Shown here: positions 34,945 to 43,074 of the stretch, one piece after another | Layout of the letters: each line of letters opens with the position of its first letter | Position numbering within the stretch: position 1 is the stretch's first letter | Source: an uncultured Myxococcales bacterium | GTDB lineage: Bacteria; Myxococcota; Myxococcia; Myxococcales; Myxococcaceae | NCBI GenBank assembly: GCA_937980205.1 | Contig: CALJKW010000079.1 | Coordinates: 248,001 to 312,000, forward strand | Direction of reading: 5' to 3' | DNA: 64,000 nt | Notes under the pieces: model-generated | What the model saw: only the letters and a program-made list of their open reading frames with translations | Databases searched by the model: none | Told to the model about the DNA's origin: nothing | Program-made: the position numbers and the translations under genes

Positions 34945-35541
34945 TCACTCCACCAGGAGCACGTCGCCCTGACGCAGCTTGAAGGCCGCGCCCTTGCCCT
35001 GTGCTTCAGTCAGCTTGTCGTAGTCGAAGCGGATGCGCTCGGGCTTGCCGCCGTCCGCCGGAGTCCGCAGGACGAACAGCGACTTCGTCGCGAAGTTCGT
35101 GAACCCGCCCGCCGCGGCGATCGCCTGCAGCACGCCGGCGTTGGGATCGAGCGTATAGATGCCGGGCCGCGGCACCTCGCCGAGCACCGACACCGGCACC
35201 TGGCGAATCTCCTCGAGGGAGATGGTGACGACCGGGTTGTTGATGAAGTCCTTCAGCCGGGTCTGCAGCTGGGCGGACAGCACGACCGGCGTGAAGCCGG
35301 CGGCGGTCACGTCGTTGAGGAACGGCAACGAGATCTTCCCGTCGGCACGAACGCGGCTGCGCGCGGACATGCTCTCCTGTCCGAAGACGCGGACGTTGAC
35401 GAGATCTCCCTGGCGGATGACGTATTCGCCGTCCGGCTGGGCTTCTTCCTTGTAGTCATCGACCCAGGTGTAGCTGCTGGGATCGTGGCGACAAGCCCCT
35501 CCGAGTACGGCGAGCGCTGTAATCAATGCGGCTCGCTTCAT
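34945..35541 (-). CDS. OPX (Wza/EpsY-like) polysaccharide export lipoprotein
   Basis: 198 residues. Signal peptide ends VLGGAC, Arg at position two. The N-terminal Poly_export domain (YVIRQGDLVNVRVFGQES...RVRADGKISLPFLNDVTAAG) and a SLBB domain (VSVLGEVPRPGIYTL...VLQAIAAAGGF) are textbook OPX. It is shorter than E. coli Wza, as in myxobacterial partial-length OPX proteins, which lack the C-terminal helix barrel and need a separate barrel protein; the next gene supplies one. An upstream in-frame extension to 35646 is unlikely because ATG 35541 starts the lipobox. Confidence 0.93.
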   Translation of the reverse strand: MKRAALITALAVLGGACRHDPSSYTWVDDYKEEAQPDGEYVIRQGDLVNVRVFGQESMSARSRVRADGKISLPFLNDVTAAGFTPVVLSAQLQTRLKDFINNPVVTISLEEIRQVPVSVLGEVPRPGIYTLDPNAGVLQAIAAAGGFTNFATKSLFVLRTPADGGKPERIRFDYDKLTEAQGKGAAFKLRQGDVLLVE

Positions 35542-35591
35542 GGCCTGTGGAACTAACAGGCGCGTTCGCGGCCTCACAACTCGAAGCGAGC

Positions 35592-35643
35592 GCGTTACCG
35601 AGGCGTTGCCTGCCGCTGACGACCCGCTGCCGTGCGTTACCGA
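35592..35643. repeat. Two exact copies of GCGTTACCGA
   Basis: The decamer occurs at 35592-35601 and 35634-35643, starts 42 bases apart (about four helical turns), inside the 111-base gap that precedes the OPX gene. It could be a protein-binding site; there is no proof. Confidence 0.35.
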
Positions 35644-35652
35644 CACGTCGCC

Positions 35653-37062
35653 TCAGCTCGCGCCGCGGCCCGTCAACACGACGGGAACCGTCTTCAAGAT
35701 GAGGTTGATGTCGTTCTTCAGCGACCAGTGATCGATGTACTGCATGTCGAGGTACATCCACTCCTCGAAGGAGATCTGGTTCCGCCCGCTGACCTGCCAG
35801 ATGCAGGTGAGGCCGGGGCGCACCGAGAGGCGCCGGCGCTGCCAGGCCTCGTACTTCGCGACCTCGGGGGCGATCGGCGGGCGCGGGCCGACGACGCTCA
35901 TGTCTCCGCGCAGCACGTTGATGAGCTGCGGGAGCTCGTCGATCGAGAACTTGCGGATGAAGCGACCGATGCGCGTCACGCGCGGGTCGTTCTTCATCTT
36001 GAAGACGACGCCGCCGCCCATCTCGTTCTGCTTCGCGAGCGCGGCCTTGAGCTCTTCCGCGTTCACGACCATCGAGCGGAACTTGAGCATGTTGAACGGC
36101 TTGCCGTGCAGGCCGACGCGCTGCTGCTTGAAGAGCACCGGGCCGCGGCTGGTGAGCTTGATGATCGCCGCGACGACGGCGAACAGTGGCAACAGCACCC
36201 ACAGCGCCGCAGCGCTGGCGACGATGTCGAACAGGCGCTTCAGCGCGAGCTGCGTGGGCTTCGCGTCGACGGAGACGTAGTGGATGTAGCCGTCTGCGAC
36301 GGCCTGACCGGCGGCCGGGCGCGCGCGGTCGAGCCGGAAGCTGTACGCCGGCAGCGCGAACGGCATGCCGAATTTCTCGCAAACCTTGATGGCAGCCTGC
36401 ATTGCTTCGGCATGCCGAAGATTGTTTCCGGCGATGTAGACCTCTTCGACCGGCAGCGTACGGAGGATGCCCTCGAGCTCGCCCGCCGTGCCGAGGAAGC
36501 TCGCCGCAAGATTGTCAGGGCGCGACTCATCGTCGAAGCGCAGGAAGCCCGCCACGCGGCGCTTGCCCCGCTTGATGATGTCCTCTGCGGTGATGCGGCC
36601 CATGGGGCCGGTGCCGATGATCAGGACGTCATCGAGCGGAGCCTCACGGCGGCCGAGCACGCGGAACACCGCCAGCCGCAGCAGCAGGGGTACTGGCATT
36701 AGCGTCACCAGGAACAGCGACAGGCGCGGCAGCGTCGCGTTCGGCGGCGACCAGATCTGAACGAGCGCGAGGATCGTGGTGACCGCGAGCACCAGGATGC
36801 TGGAGAGCGCGACGTCGTCCATCACCGTGCGCTCGGCCCACGGGTCGTAGTGGCGAAGCGCGGTTCCGGTGATCAGCCAGACGAAGGTGGCGGCGACTCC
36901 GAACCAGACGAGCTCAGGGCCCCGGGTGGCGAACGTCCCCGTCCAGAGGGTGGAGAGGACGAGCGCAGCCAGCAACCACGCCAGGTCGACGAAGAGGTTC
37001 AGCTTGGATGAGAGGCCGGGCGCGAGGCGGCCGAGCACGTTGTTCATGAAGGGGCGGGACAT
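35653..37062 (-). CDS. Polyprenyl-phosphate hexose-1-phosphate transferase (WbaP/EpsZ-like)
   Basis: 469 residues from ATG 37062. Four N-terminal TM segments, a CoA-binding-like domain (VLIIGTGPMGRITAEDI), TM5 at about 275-295, and the catalytic domain with KQQRVGLHGKPFNMLKFRSM, DELPQLINVLRGDMSVVGPRP and SVRPGLTCIWQVSGRN. This enzyme starts repeat-unit assembly by moving hexose 1-phosphate to undecaprenyl phosphate at the inner membrane. It is the first gene of the minus-strand polysaccharide set; a TTG 15 bases upstream is another possible start. No Shine-Dalgarno is obvious. Confidence 0.95.
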   Translation of the reverse strand: MSRPFMNNVLGRLAPGLSSKLNLFVDLAWLLAALVLSTLWTGTFATRGPELVWFGVAATFVWLITGTALRHYDPWAERTVMDDVALSSILVLAVTTILALVQIWSPPNATLPRLSLFLVTLMPVPLLLRLAVFRVLGRREAPLDDVLIIGTGPMGRITAEDIIKRGKRRVAGFLRFDDESRPDNLAASFLGTAGELEGILRTLPVEEVYIAGNNLRHAEAMQAAIKVCEKFGMPFALPAYSFRLDRARPAAGQAVADGYIHYVSVDAKPTQLALKRLFDIVASAAALWVLLPLFAVVAAIIKLTSRGPVLFKQQRVGLHGKPFNMLKFRSMVVNAEELKAALAKQNEMGGGVVFKMKNDPRVTRIGRFIRKFSIDELPQLINVLRGDMSVVGPRPPIAPEVAKYEAWQRRRLSVRPGLTCIWQVSGRNQISFEEWMYLDMQYIDHWSLKNDINLILKTVPVVLTGRGAS

Positions 37063-37124
37063 TATCTGAAATGCCAACCCATGGTTTCTTCTCGAAACTT
37101 GGGTAGACAGGGAGGGTGCTACCG

Positions 37125-37892
37125 GTGAGGCGGCTGAGGGTCGGGGAGATTGCCATAGACGTCGTGGGCTTCGATGGGGCGGTGGAGGCGGTCATCGAGC
37201 TCGCCAGGGCCGGCGCGGGCGGTTACGTGGTGACCCCCAACATCGACCACGTGGTGCTGGCGGAGCAGAACGCCGAGTTTCGGGCAGCTTACGCGGGCGC
37301 CGCGCTGTCGACGGTCGACGGGATGCCGCTGGTCTGGGCGTCCCGGATGCTGGGCTGCCCCCTGCCCGAGAAGATCTCCGGCTCCGATCTCATCCTCCCC
37401 GTCATGGAGCGCGCCGGCCGCGAAGGCCTGCGCGTCTACCTGTGCGGCGCCGGCCCGGGGGTCGCCGAGAAGGCCGGCCAGGAGCTCGCCCGCCGGTACG
37501 GAGTGAACATCGTGGGCTGGGACTCGCCCATGTTCTCAGCGTCGCCGACGGAGGAAGAGGCGGCGCCGGTGCTCGAGAAGATCCGCGCGGCGAAGCCGCA
37601 CCTGCTCTTGATGGCGATGGGGGCTCCGAAGCAGGAGATCTTCATGCACAAGTTCGAGAAGCAGTACGCGCCGGCGGTCGCGCTCGGCATCGGCGCATCG
37701 CTCGACTTCATCGCCGGCACCGTGAAGCGCGCGCCGAAGTGGATGGCGGACAACGGCCTCGAGTGGGCGTACCGGCTGTCGCGCGAGCCGAAGCGGCTGT
37801 GGCGGCGGTACCTGGTCAATGATCCGCAGTTCCTCTTCATCCTCGCGAAGACGATGGCGCGGCCGAAGGAAGAGCGGCTCGCGTGGCGCTGA
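37125..37892 (+). CDS. WecG/TagA/CpsF-family glycosyltransferase
   Basis: 255 residues from GTG 37125, preceded by GGGAGG at 8 bases; an in-frame GTG nine bases earlier is too close to it. GYVVTPNIDHVVLAEQN, LSTVDGMPLVWASR, VYLCGAGPGVAEKAG and LGIGASLDFIAGTVKRAPKWM are the family pattern, with the C-terminal AYRLSREPKRLWRRY. Enzymes of the family add an N-acetylmannosaminuronic or related sugar as the second step on the lipid carrier. It is divergent from the initiating transferase and completes the start of the polysaccharide pathway. Confidence 0.95.
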   Translation: MRRLRVGEIAIDVVGFDGAVEAVIELARAGAGGYVVTPNIDHVVLAEQNAEFRAAYAGAALSTVDGMPLVWASRMLGCPLPEKISGSDLILPVMERAGREGLRVYLCGAGPGVAEKAGQELARRYGVNIVGWDSPMFSASPTEEEAAPVLEKIRAAKPHLLLMAMGAPKQEIFMHKFEKQYAPAVALGIGASLDFIAGTVKRAPKWMADNGLEWAYRLSREPKRLWRRYLVNDPQFLFILAKTMARPKEERLAWR

Positions 37893-37918
37893 GCTGAGGC
37901 GTTGCTACAAGCAGCGCA

Positions 37919-38458
37919 TTGCTCCCTGCTTCGACGACCGCTGAGCTGCTCGAGACGGCGTGGGCGCTGCCGGTGGCGCGGCTGTACTCGCCGCTGTTGT
38001 CGCAGAGCTTCCGCGCCATCTGCGGGCCGACGAGCGTGGCCAACGTGCTGCGCTCGATGAACGTGCAATGCGGGCGGAACCCGCTGCGCGGGTTCGGCGG
38101 GCGGCCGATGAGCCTCGACCAGATCGTCAGCGAGTCGGCCGAGGTGGTGCCGGCCGGCTGGAGCGTCCGCGCAGTGCGGCCTGCGACCGTCGATGCGTTT
38201 CGCGCGGAGCTGCCTGCGTTGAACGACGCGCGGCGGCGGTACGTCTGCAACTTCTCGCGCGCGCCGCTGTTCGGCCGCGGCGGCGGGCACCACTCTCCGC
38301 TCGGCGGCTGGCTCGAGGCCGAAGATCTCGTCTTCGTGCTCGACGTGAACGCGGGCTTCGGTCCGTGGCTCGTCCGCCCCGAGCGGCTGTTCGAGGCGAT
38401 GAACACGTCTGCGGGTGGAGGCGTGATGCGTGGCCTCGCGCGGTACGAGTTGCAGTAG
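37919..38458 (+). CDS. Phytochelatin-synthase-like cysteine peptidase
   Basis: 179 residues, starting at TTG 37919 or a later GTG. The papain-like triad can be placed: C35 in RAICGPTSVANVLR, H124 in GGGHHSPLGG and D142 in VLDVNAGFGPW, as in the catalytic half of phytochelatin synthase. Bacterial members lacking the C-terminal domain mainly hydrolyse glutathione to gamma-Glu-Cys. This one is even shorter than cyanobacterial homologues. It follows a polysaccharide glycosyltransferase and precedes dtd, neither of which predicts a role. No signal peptide, so cytoplasmic; start uncertain. Confidence 0.8.
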   Translation: MLPASTTAELLETAWALPVARLYSPLLSQSFRAICGPTSVANVLRSMNVQCGRNPLRGFGGRPMSLDQIVSESAEVVPAGWSVRAVRPATVDAFRAELPALNDARRRYVCNFSRAPLFGRGGGHHSPLGGWLEAEDLVFVLDVNAGFGPWLVRPERLFEAMNTSAGGGVMRGLARYELQ

Positions 38459-38472
38459 GGTCCTGAAGCCTC

Positions 38473-38943
38473 ATGCGCGCGGTGCTCCAGCGGGTGCTCT
38501 CGGCTTCGGTGACCGTCGACGGCCGCGTGACCGGAGAGATCGGCCCGGGGCTGCTCGTGCTGCTCGGCGTCGGCAAGGGCGACACCGACGCCGACCTCGA
38601 GTGGATGGCCGACAAGATCGCCGGCATGCGGATCTTCGAAGACGAGGCGGGGAAGATGAACCGCTCGCTGCTCGACACCTCGAAGGCGATGCTCTGCGTC
38701 TCGCAGTTCACGCTCTACGCCGACACGCGCAAGGGCCGCCGGCCGTCGTTCATCGACGCAGGCCCGCCCGAAGAGGCGAAGGTCATGTACGCGAAGTTCT
38801 GCGAGCGCTCGCGCGGCCTCGGGCTCACCGTCGCCGAGGGCATCTTCGCGGCGGACATGAAGGTCGCGCTCGTGAACGACGGGCCGGTGACGATCTGGCT
38901 CGACAGCGCGGCGAGGACCGCCTCGTCAGGAGACAGTCCGTAG
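38473..38943 (+). CDS. dtd: D-aminoacyl-tRNA deacylase
   Basis: 156 residues. Signature motifs are SQFTLYADTRKGRRPSF and NDGPVTIWLD, and the N-terminus MRAVLQRVLSASVTVDG is typical. It removes D-amino acids from charged tRNA in the cytoplasm. It lies 14 bases after the phytochelatin-synthase-like gene and may be cotranscribed. Intact and ordinary in length. Confidence 0.97.
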   Translation: MRAVLQRVLSASVTVDGRVTGEIGPGLLVLLGVGKGDTDADLEWMADKIAGMRIFEDEAGKMNRSLLDTSKAMLCVSQFTLYADTRKGRRPSFIDAGPPEEAKVMYAKFCERSRGLGLTVAEGIFAADMKVALVNDGPVTIWLDSAARTASSGDSP

Positions 38944-38961
38944 CGCCACCGCTCGAGCCCA

Positions 38962-39903
38962 CTAGAAGTACTTCGTGAGATCCATGCCCGTGTACAGCGA
39001 CGCCACCTCGTCGGCGTAGCCGTTGAACGGCAGCGTCGGGCGGCGGCGCAGCTCTCCGATGCGGCGCTCGCTCTCCTGCGACCAGCGGGGGTGATCGACC
39101 TTGGGGTTCACGTTCGCGTAGAAGCCGTACTCGTCGGGCGCGACGAGGTTCCACGTCGTCTTCGGCTCGTCGCGCACGAGCTCGATCTTCACGATCGACT
39201 TGATGCCCTTGAAGCCGTACTTCCACGGCACGACCAGCCGCAGCGGCGCGCCGTTCTGGTTCGGCAGCGCCTTGCCGTAGAGGCCGGTCGCGAGCAGCGT
39301 CAGCGGGTGCATCGCCTCGTCGAGCCTCAGGCCCTCGACGTACGGCCACGGCAGCGAGCGCGTCTTCTGTCCCGGCATCTGCTCTGGGTCGAGCAGCGTC
39401 GTGAACGCGACGTACTTCGCGTTCGAGGTCGGCTCGACGCGCTCGAGCAGCTTGCGCAGCGGAAAGCCGAGCCACGGCACCACGATCGACCAGCCCTCGA
39501 CGCAGCGCATGCGGTAGATGCGCTCCTCGGGAGGGAACCGCGAGACGAGCTCGTCGACGTCGACGACCTGCGGCCTGGCCACCTCGCCGGCGATCTGCAC
39601 CGTCCACGGCCGCGGGCGCAGCGTCTTCGCGTTGAGCGCGGGGTCCCCCTTGTCGAGGCCGAACTCGTAGAAGTTGTTGTACGTCGAGATGTCGCGGAAC
39701 GAGGTGAGCGCGTCTTCCGGCGCGGCCTGCTTCGGCGCGTCGGCCGGGGTCGACTCGCCGGGGCCCGTCGCGACGGTGCGGCGCGTGAGGCGATCGAGCG
39801 CGAAGCTGACAACGGCGGTCGTCGCGGTGAAGAGGCCCATGCGCTTGAGCCACTCGCGGCGGCTCGCGTACAGCTTCTCGTCGGTGGGCTTCTCGTCGGA
39901 CAT
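38962..39903 (-). CDS. msrP: Methionine sulfoxide reductase catalytic subunit (MsrP/YedY)
   Basis: 313 residues with a twin-arginine signal (ASRREWLKRMGL) for folded export. The molybdopterin-binding sulfite-oxidase-like fold has the metal-ligating C134 in YRMRCVEGWSIVVPW, and NNFYEFGLDKG near residue 76 is typical. It repairs oxidised Met in periplasmic proteins. The membrane haem partner msrQ is not in the window. Its start is 15 bases from the stop of the peptidase gene upstream on the same strand (39919), so the two could be cotranscribed. Confidence 0.95.
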   Translation of the reverse strand: MSDEKPTDEKLYASRREWLKRMGLFTATTAVVSFALDRLTRRTVATGPGESTPADAPKQAAPEDALTSFRDISTYNNFYEFGLDKGDPALNAKTLRPRPWTVQIAGEVARPQVVDVDELVSRFPPEERIYRMRCVEGWSIVVPWLGFPLRKLLERVEPTSNAKYVAFTTLLDPEQMPGQKTRSLPWPYVEGLRLDEAMHPLTLLATGLYGKALPNQNGAPLRLVVPWKYGFKGIKSIVKIELVRDEPKTTWNLVAPDEYGFYANVNPKVDHPRWSQESERRIGELRRRPTLPFNGYADEVASLYTGMDLTKYF

Positions 39904-39918
39904 CTCGTCCTACGGAAG

Positions 39919-41526
39919 CTAACGCGATCTGCGGCGCACGAGCACGAGCGCGGCGAGCCCGAAGAGCAACCCCGGCGCGGCGCTGCAGCCGCCGCTCGCC
40001 TTCTGCTCGGGCAGCTCGGGCTCGGGCAGCAGCGTGAAGGTGGCCGGCTCGCGCGTGTCGGCGCCGACGACGACGTCGCGGCCCTGCACGAAGTGCCCGC
40101 CCGCGGTCACGCGCACGAGGTAGAGGCCGGGCGCGAGGTCGAAGCGGAACGTGCCGTCCATCGCGCTCTGCACGCTGAAGGTGCGGCCGTCGACCGCCGC
40201 GACGGCTTCGATGGTGGCGCCCGCAAGCGCTCCGTCGACGGAGAGCGCGAGCCCGTCGATGCCGGTCTCGAACGTCAGCGCGAAGTCGGCGGTCGCGGTG
40301 TTGCCGCGCGCGTCGGCGGCCACGAAGCGCAGCGCGTTGAGCCCCGGCTGCAGGCGCACGGTCTGCGAGAACGCCCCGTTCATCACCTGCACCGGCACGG
40401 CCGCTCCTCCGTTCACGCTCAGCGTCAGCGAGGCGACGGTGCCCTGCGCATCGCTCGCGGTGCCGGACAGCGTCACCTCGGCGACGCCGACCTTCGCGCC
40501 GTCCTGCGGAGAGGCCAGCACGACCTCGGGAGGCAGCGTGTCGGGCATGCCGCTCGCCGAGAGGCCCACCGAGCCCCAGATCGTCTGCCCCGCGGTGACC
40601 ATGCGCGAGAGCGACGCCGTGCCGAAGCCGGCGGCCGTCGCGACCACCGTGTACGTGCCGGCGGCGAGCTGCGCTTCGTACATGCCGCTCGCGTCCGCGG
40701 TGAGCGTCTTGCCCGCGACGGTCACCGTCGCTCCGGCGATGCCCATCGTGAGGTCCGACGGGTTCGCGGGGTTCACCGCGTACACGCGGCCCTTCAGCGT
40801 GCCCGTCTGCGCCGGCGGAGTCGTCTGGCCGCAGCCGAACTTCGCGAAGCCCGTCGTCGGAGACTGCGACATCGCGCTCTCGGTCTGCGGGCCCCACTGG
40901 CCGTCTTCGTCGATCTTGTTCGCGTTGTTCTTGTTCCACAGCTTCTGGAACGCGAGCACCGAGTTGGAGCCGAGGTTGGGCGCGGCGTTGAAGTCGAAGT
41001 GGACGAGGTCTCCGCTGCCGAACCAGGTCCAGCCCTTCGCCTGCAGCTTCGAGATCCAGAAGTTGTACGAGGGCACGTCGATGGCGCGGCCCGACTGGTG
41101 GTTGCTCCGGCCCGGCACCGCGGCGGCCTGAATGCCGCACTGGCCGGCGTTGAACCACTTGAGCAAGAGGTACTGCTGCGCGACCGAGCGGTACGCGGAG
41201 CTCAAGCTGATGTTCGTGCCCGACGCGGCGACCGCCTGGTGCAGCGCCGCGGCGGCGCCGGGGTTCAGATAAGGCTGCACCGCGTTGCTCAGCGTGATGC
41301 CGGGGCCGCGAAAGTCGACCATCGTGTTCGGCTGAATGCAGTTGAGCTCGGCGACGAGCTGCCCGGTGAGACCCGCGACGATCGAGGTGTCGCAGCCGCC
41401 GGCCTGGCCCGCGGTGAGCCCCTGCCGCGCGACCTCAGGGTCGTGATCGACGTACGCATCGTCGATGGAGTCGGGCCCGCACGCAGCGAGCACGAGCACA
41501 GCCGTCATCACGTGAGCGGGGCGCAT
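39919..41526 (-). CDS. VanY-type (M15) carboxypeptidase-like lipoprotein with MYXO-CTERM
   Basis: 535 residues from ATG 41526. Signal with lipobox VLVLAAC, then the M15 peptidase domain with SSAYRSVAQQ, HQSGRAIDV and LVHFDF (zinc ligands His, Asp, His) and a peptidoglycan-binding-like DGQWGPQT stretch. Two or more carboxypeptidase-regulatory and Big-like beta domains follow. The C-terminus is SGGCSAAPGLLFGLAAL then Arg-rich, the MYXO-CTERM tripartite signal (Cys motif, TM helix, Arg tail). It should cut D-Ala-D-Ala in cell wall. Having both lipid-anchor and MYXO-CTERM signals is odd. ATG 41553 is another start. Confidence 0.9.
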   Translation of the reverse strand: MRPAHVMTAVLVLAACGPDSIDDAYVDHDPEVARQGLTAGQAGGCDTSIVAGLTGQLVAELNCIQPNTMVDFRGPGITLSNAVQPYLNPGAAAALHQAVAASGTNISLSSAYRSVAQQYLLLKWFNAGQCGIQAAAVPGRSNHQSGRAIDVPSYNFWISKLQAKGWTWFGSGDLVHFDFNAAPNLGSNSVLAFQKLWNKNNANKIDEDGQWGPQTESAMSQSPTTGFAKFGCGQTTPPAQTGTLKGRVYAVNPANPSDLTMGIAGATVTVAGKTLTADASGMYEAQLAAGTYTVVATAAGFGTASLSRMVTAGQTIWGSVGLSASGMPDTLPPEVVLASPQDGAKVGVAEVTLSGTASDAQGTVASLTLSVNGGAAVPVQVMNGAFSQTVRLQPGLNALRFVAADARGNTATADFALTFETGIDGLALSVDGALAGATIEAVAAVDGRTFSVQSAMDGTFRFDLAPGLYLVRVTAGGHFVQGRDVVVGADTREPATFTLLPEPELPEQKASGGCSAAPGLLFGLAALVLVRRRSR

Positions 41527-41616
41527 GTGGGAGTCAGACTGCCGCGCGCGCATACCACGGATCGAGCCGAAGCCTCGCGTCCGTCACCTCGGCGTGACTG
41601 CTAAGCTTTCCCGCCG

Positions 41617-43062
41617 ATGTCCCCCGCAGAGCCCGACCTCGTCATCGGGCAAAAGCTCGGCGATTTCATCGTCGAGGAGCGCGTCGCCCACGGAGGCATG
41701 GGCATCGTCTACCGCGCGGTGCAGCCGATGATCGGCCGCAAGGTCGCGGTGAAGGTGCTGCGCCCCGAGATGGCCTCGAACCAGTCGCAGGTCGACCGCT
41801 TCCTCGCCGAGGCGCGCGCCATCAGCGCCATCAGCCACCGCGGCATCGTCGACGTCTTCAGCTTCGGCACCCTGCCCGACGGCCGCCAGTACATGGTGAT
41901 GGAGTTCCTCGAGGGCGAGCCGCTCGACGTCCTCATCTTCCGCGAGGCGCCGCTGCAGCTGCAGCTCGCGCTGCCGCTGTTCGACGAGGTGCTCGACGCG
42001 CTGTCCGCCGCACACGGCGCCGGCATCGTGCACCGGGACTTGAAGCCGTCGAACGTCTTCATCGCGCGCCAGACGAACGGCACGAAGGCGGTGAAGCTCG
42101 TCGACTTCGGGTTGGCGAAGCAGACTCCGCTCGGCGACGTCGCGAGCGCGCGCGGCGAGCGGGCGTCGCTGGTCGGCGGCACGCCCGAGTACATCTCTCC
42201 GGAGCAGATTCGCGGCGAGGTGCCGGTGCCGCAGACGGATCTCTACGGGCTCGGCGTCATGATGTTCGAGGTGCTCACGAAGCGGCTGCCGTTTCAGGGG
42301 CCGACGGTCGTGCACACGCTCGAGATGCACGCGAAGCAGCAGCCGCCGCGCGTGCGCACGTTCCGCGGAGACGTGCCGCCCGGCCTCGACGACCTCGTCT
42401 TCCGCATGATGTCGAAGCGCGTCGGAGAGCGCCCGACCTCGGCGATGGCCGCGCGGCAGGAGCTGCAGCGCATCATGCGCGAGCTGCAGATCGACGGCTC
42501 GCTCGCGCCGCGCGACGCGCCGACACATCCGTCGCTGCCCGAGATTCCGGGCGTCACGGTGCCGGAGCGCCGCGGGCCGCTGCCGCTCAAGCTCGGGCTG
42601 CTGGGCGTGGTGATGGCGCTGGCGCTCGCCGGCGCGTGGATGCTGGGCCGCTCGGCGAGCGCTCCGGTGGCCGAGGCGCCGCTCACCGTGCCCGCGCCCG
42701 TGCCGAAGCCGCCGCCCGTGCTGGCGCCGCTGCCGAGTCCCCCGCCCGAGGAGCCTGAAGCCCCAGAGGCGGTGGCGCCGTCGGTGCCCGTCGCGAAGTC
42801 GCCGGAGAAGCGGAGGCCCTACGCGCAGTGGGAAGCGCTCCCGAGCGCCGAGTGGCTCGCGCGCATCACGCAGCAGCTCGATCGCGCCGAGGCGAAGCTG
42901 CGCGCGAGGGCGAAGGCCGAGGGCGAAGAGCCGAACCGCAACGCGCTGACGCTGCTCGGCGTCGTGCGCTCGAAGGCGGCCGAGGCGGCGACGGGCGGCA
43001 AGAAAGAGCGCGCCGCGGTGGCGCAGTCGGTCTCCAATTGGGAGCGACAGTTCTTGAAGTAG
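41617..43062 (+). CDS. Transmembrane Ser/Thr protein kinase
   Basis: 481 residues: kinase domain about 15-290 with G-loop AHGGMGIVY, K46, HRDLKPSN (D141), DFG 163-165 and GTPEYISPEQ. A TM segment spans 325-343, then Pro-rich linker and about 80 residues of helical periplasmic domain. Start ATG 41617. The next gene encodes a periplasmic two-TM protein and the one after a lipoprotein, so the kinase probably takes signals from the envelope. The same three-gene order occurs at 46330-50644. Divergent from the M15 peptidase by 63 bases between starts counted from 41553. Confidence 0.95.
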   Translation: MSPAEPDLVIGQKLGDFIVEERVAHGGMGIVYRAVQPMIGRKVAVKVLRPEMASNQSQVDRFLAEARAISAISHRGIVDVFSFGTLPDGRQYMVMEFLEGEPLDVLIFREAPLQLQLALPLFDEVLDALSAAHGAGIVHRDLKPSNVFIARQTNGTKAVKLVDFGLAKQTPLGDVASARGERASLVGGTPEYISPEQIRGEVPVPQTDLYGLGVMMFEVLTKRLPFQGPTVVHTLEMHAKQQPPRVRTFRGDVPPGLDDLVFRMMSKRVGERPTSAMAARQELQRIMRELQIDGSLAPRDAPTHPSLPEIPGVTVPERRGPLPLKLGLLGVVMALALAGAWMLGRSASAPVAEAPLTVPAPVPKPPPVLAPLPSPPPEEPEAPEAVAPSVPVAKSPEKRRPYAQWEALPSAEWLARITQQLDRAEAKLRARAKAEGEEPNRNALTLLGVVRSKAAEAATGGKKERAAVAQSVSNWERQFLK

Positions 43063-43074
43063 AGTCGGTGCGCG

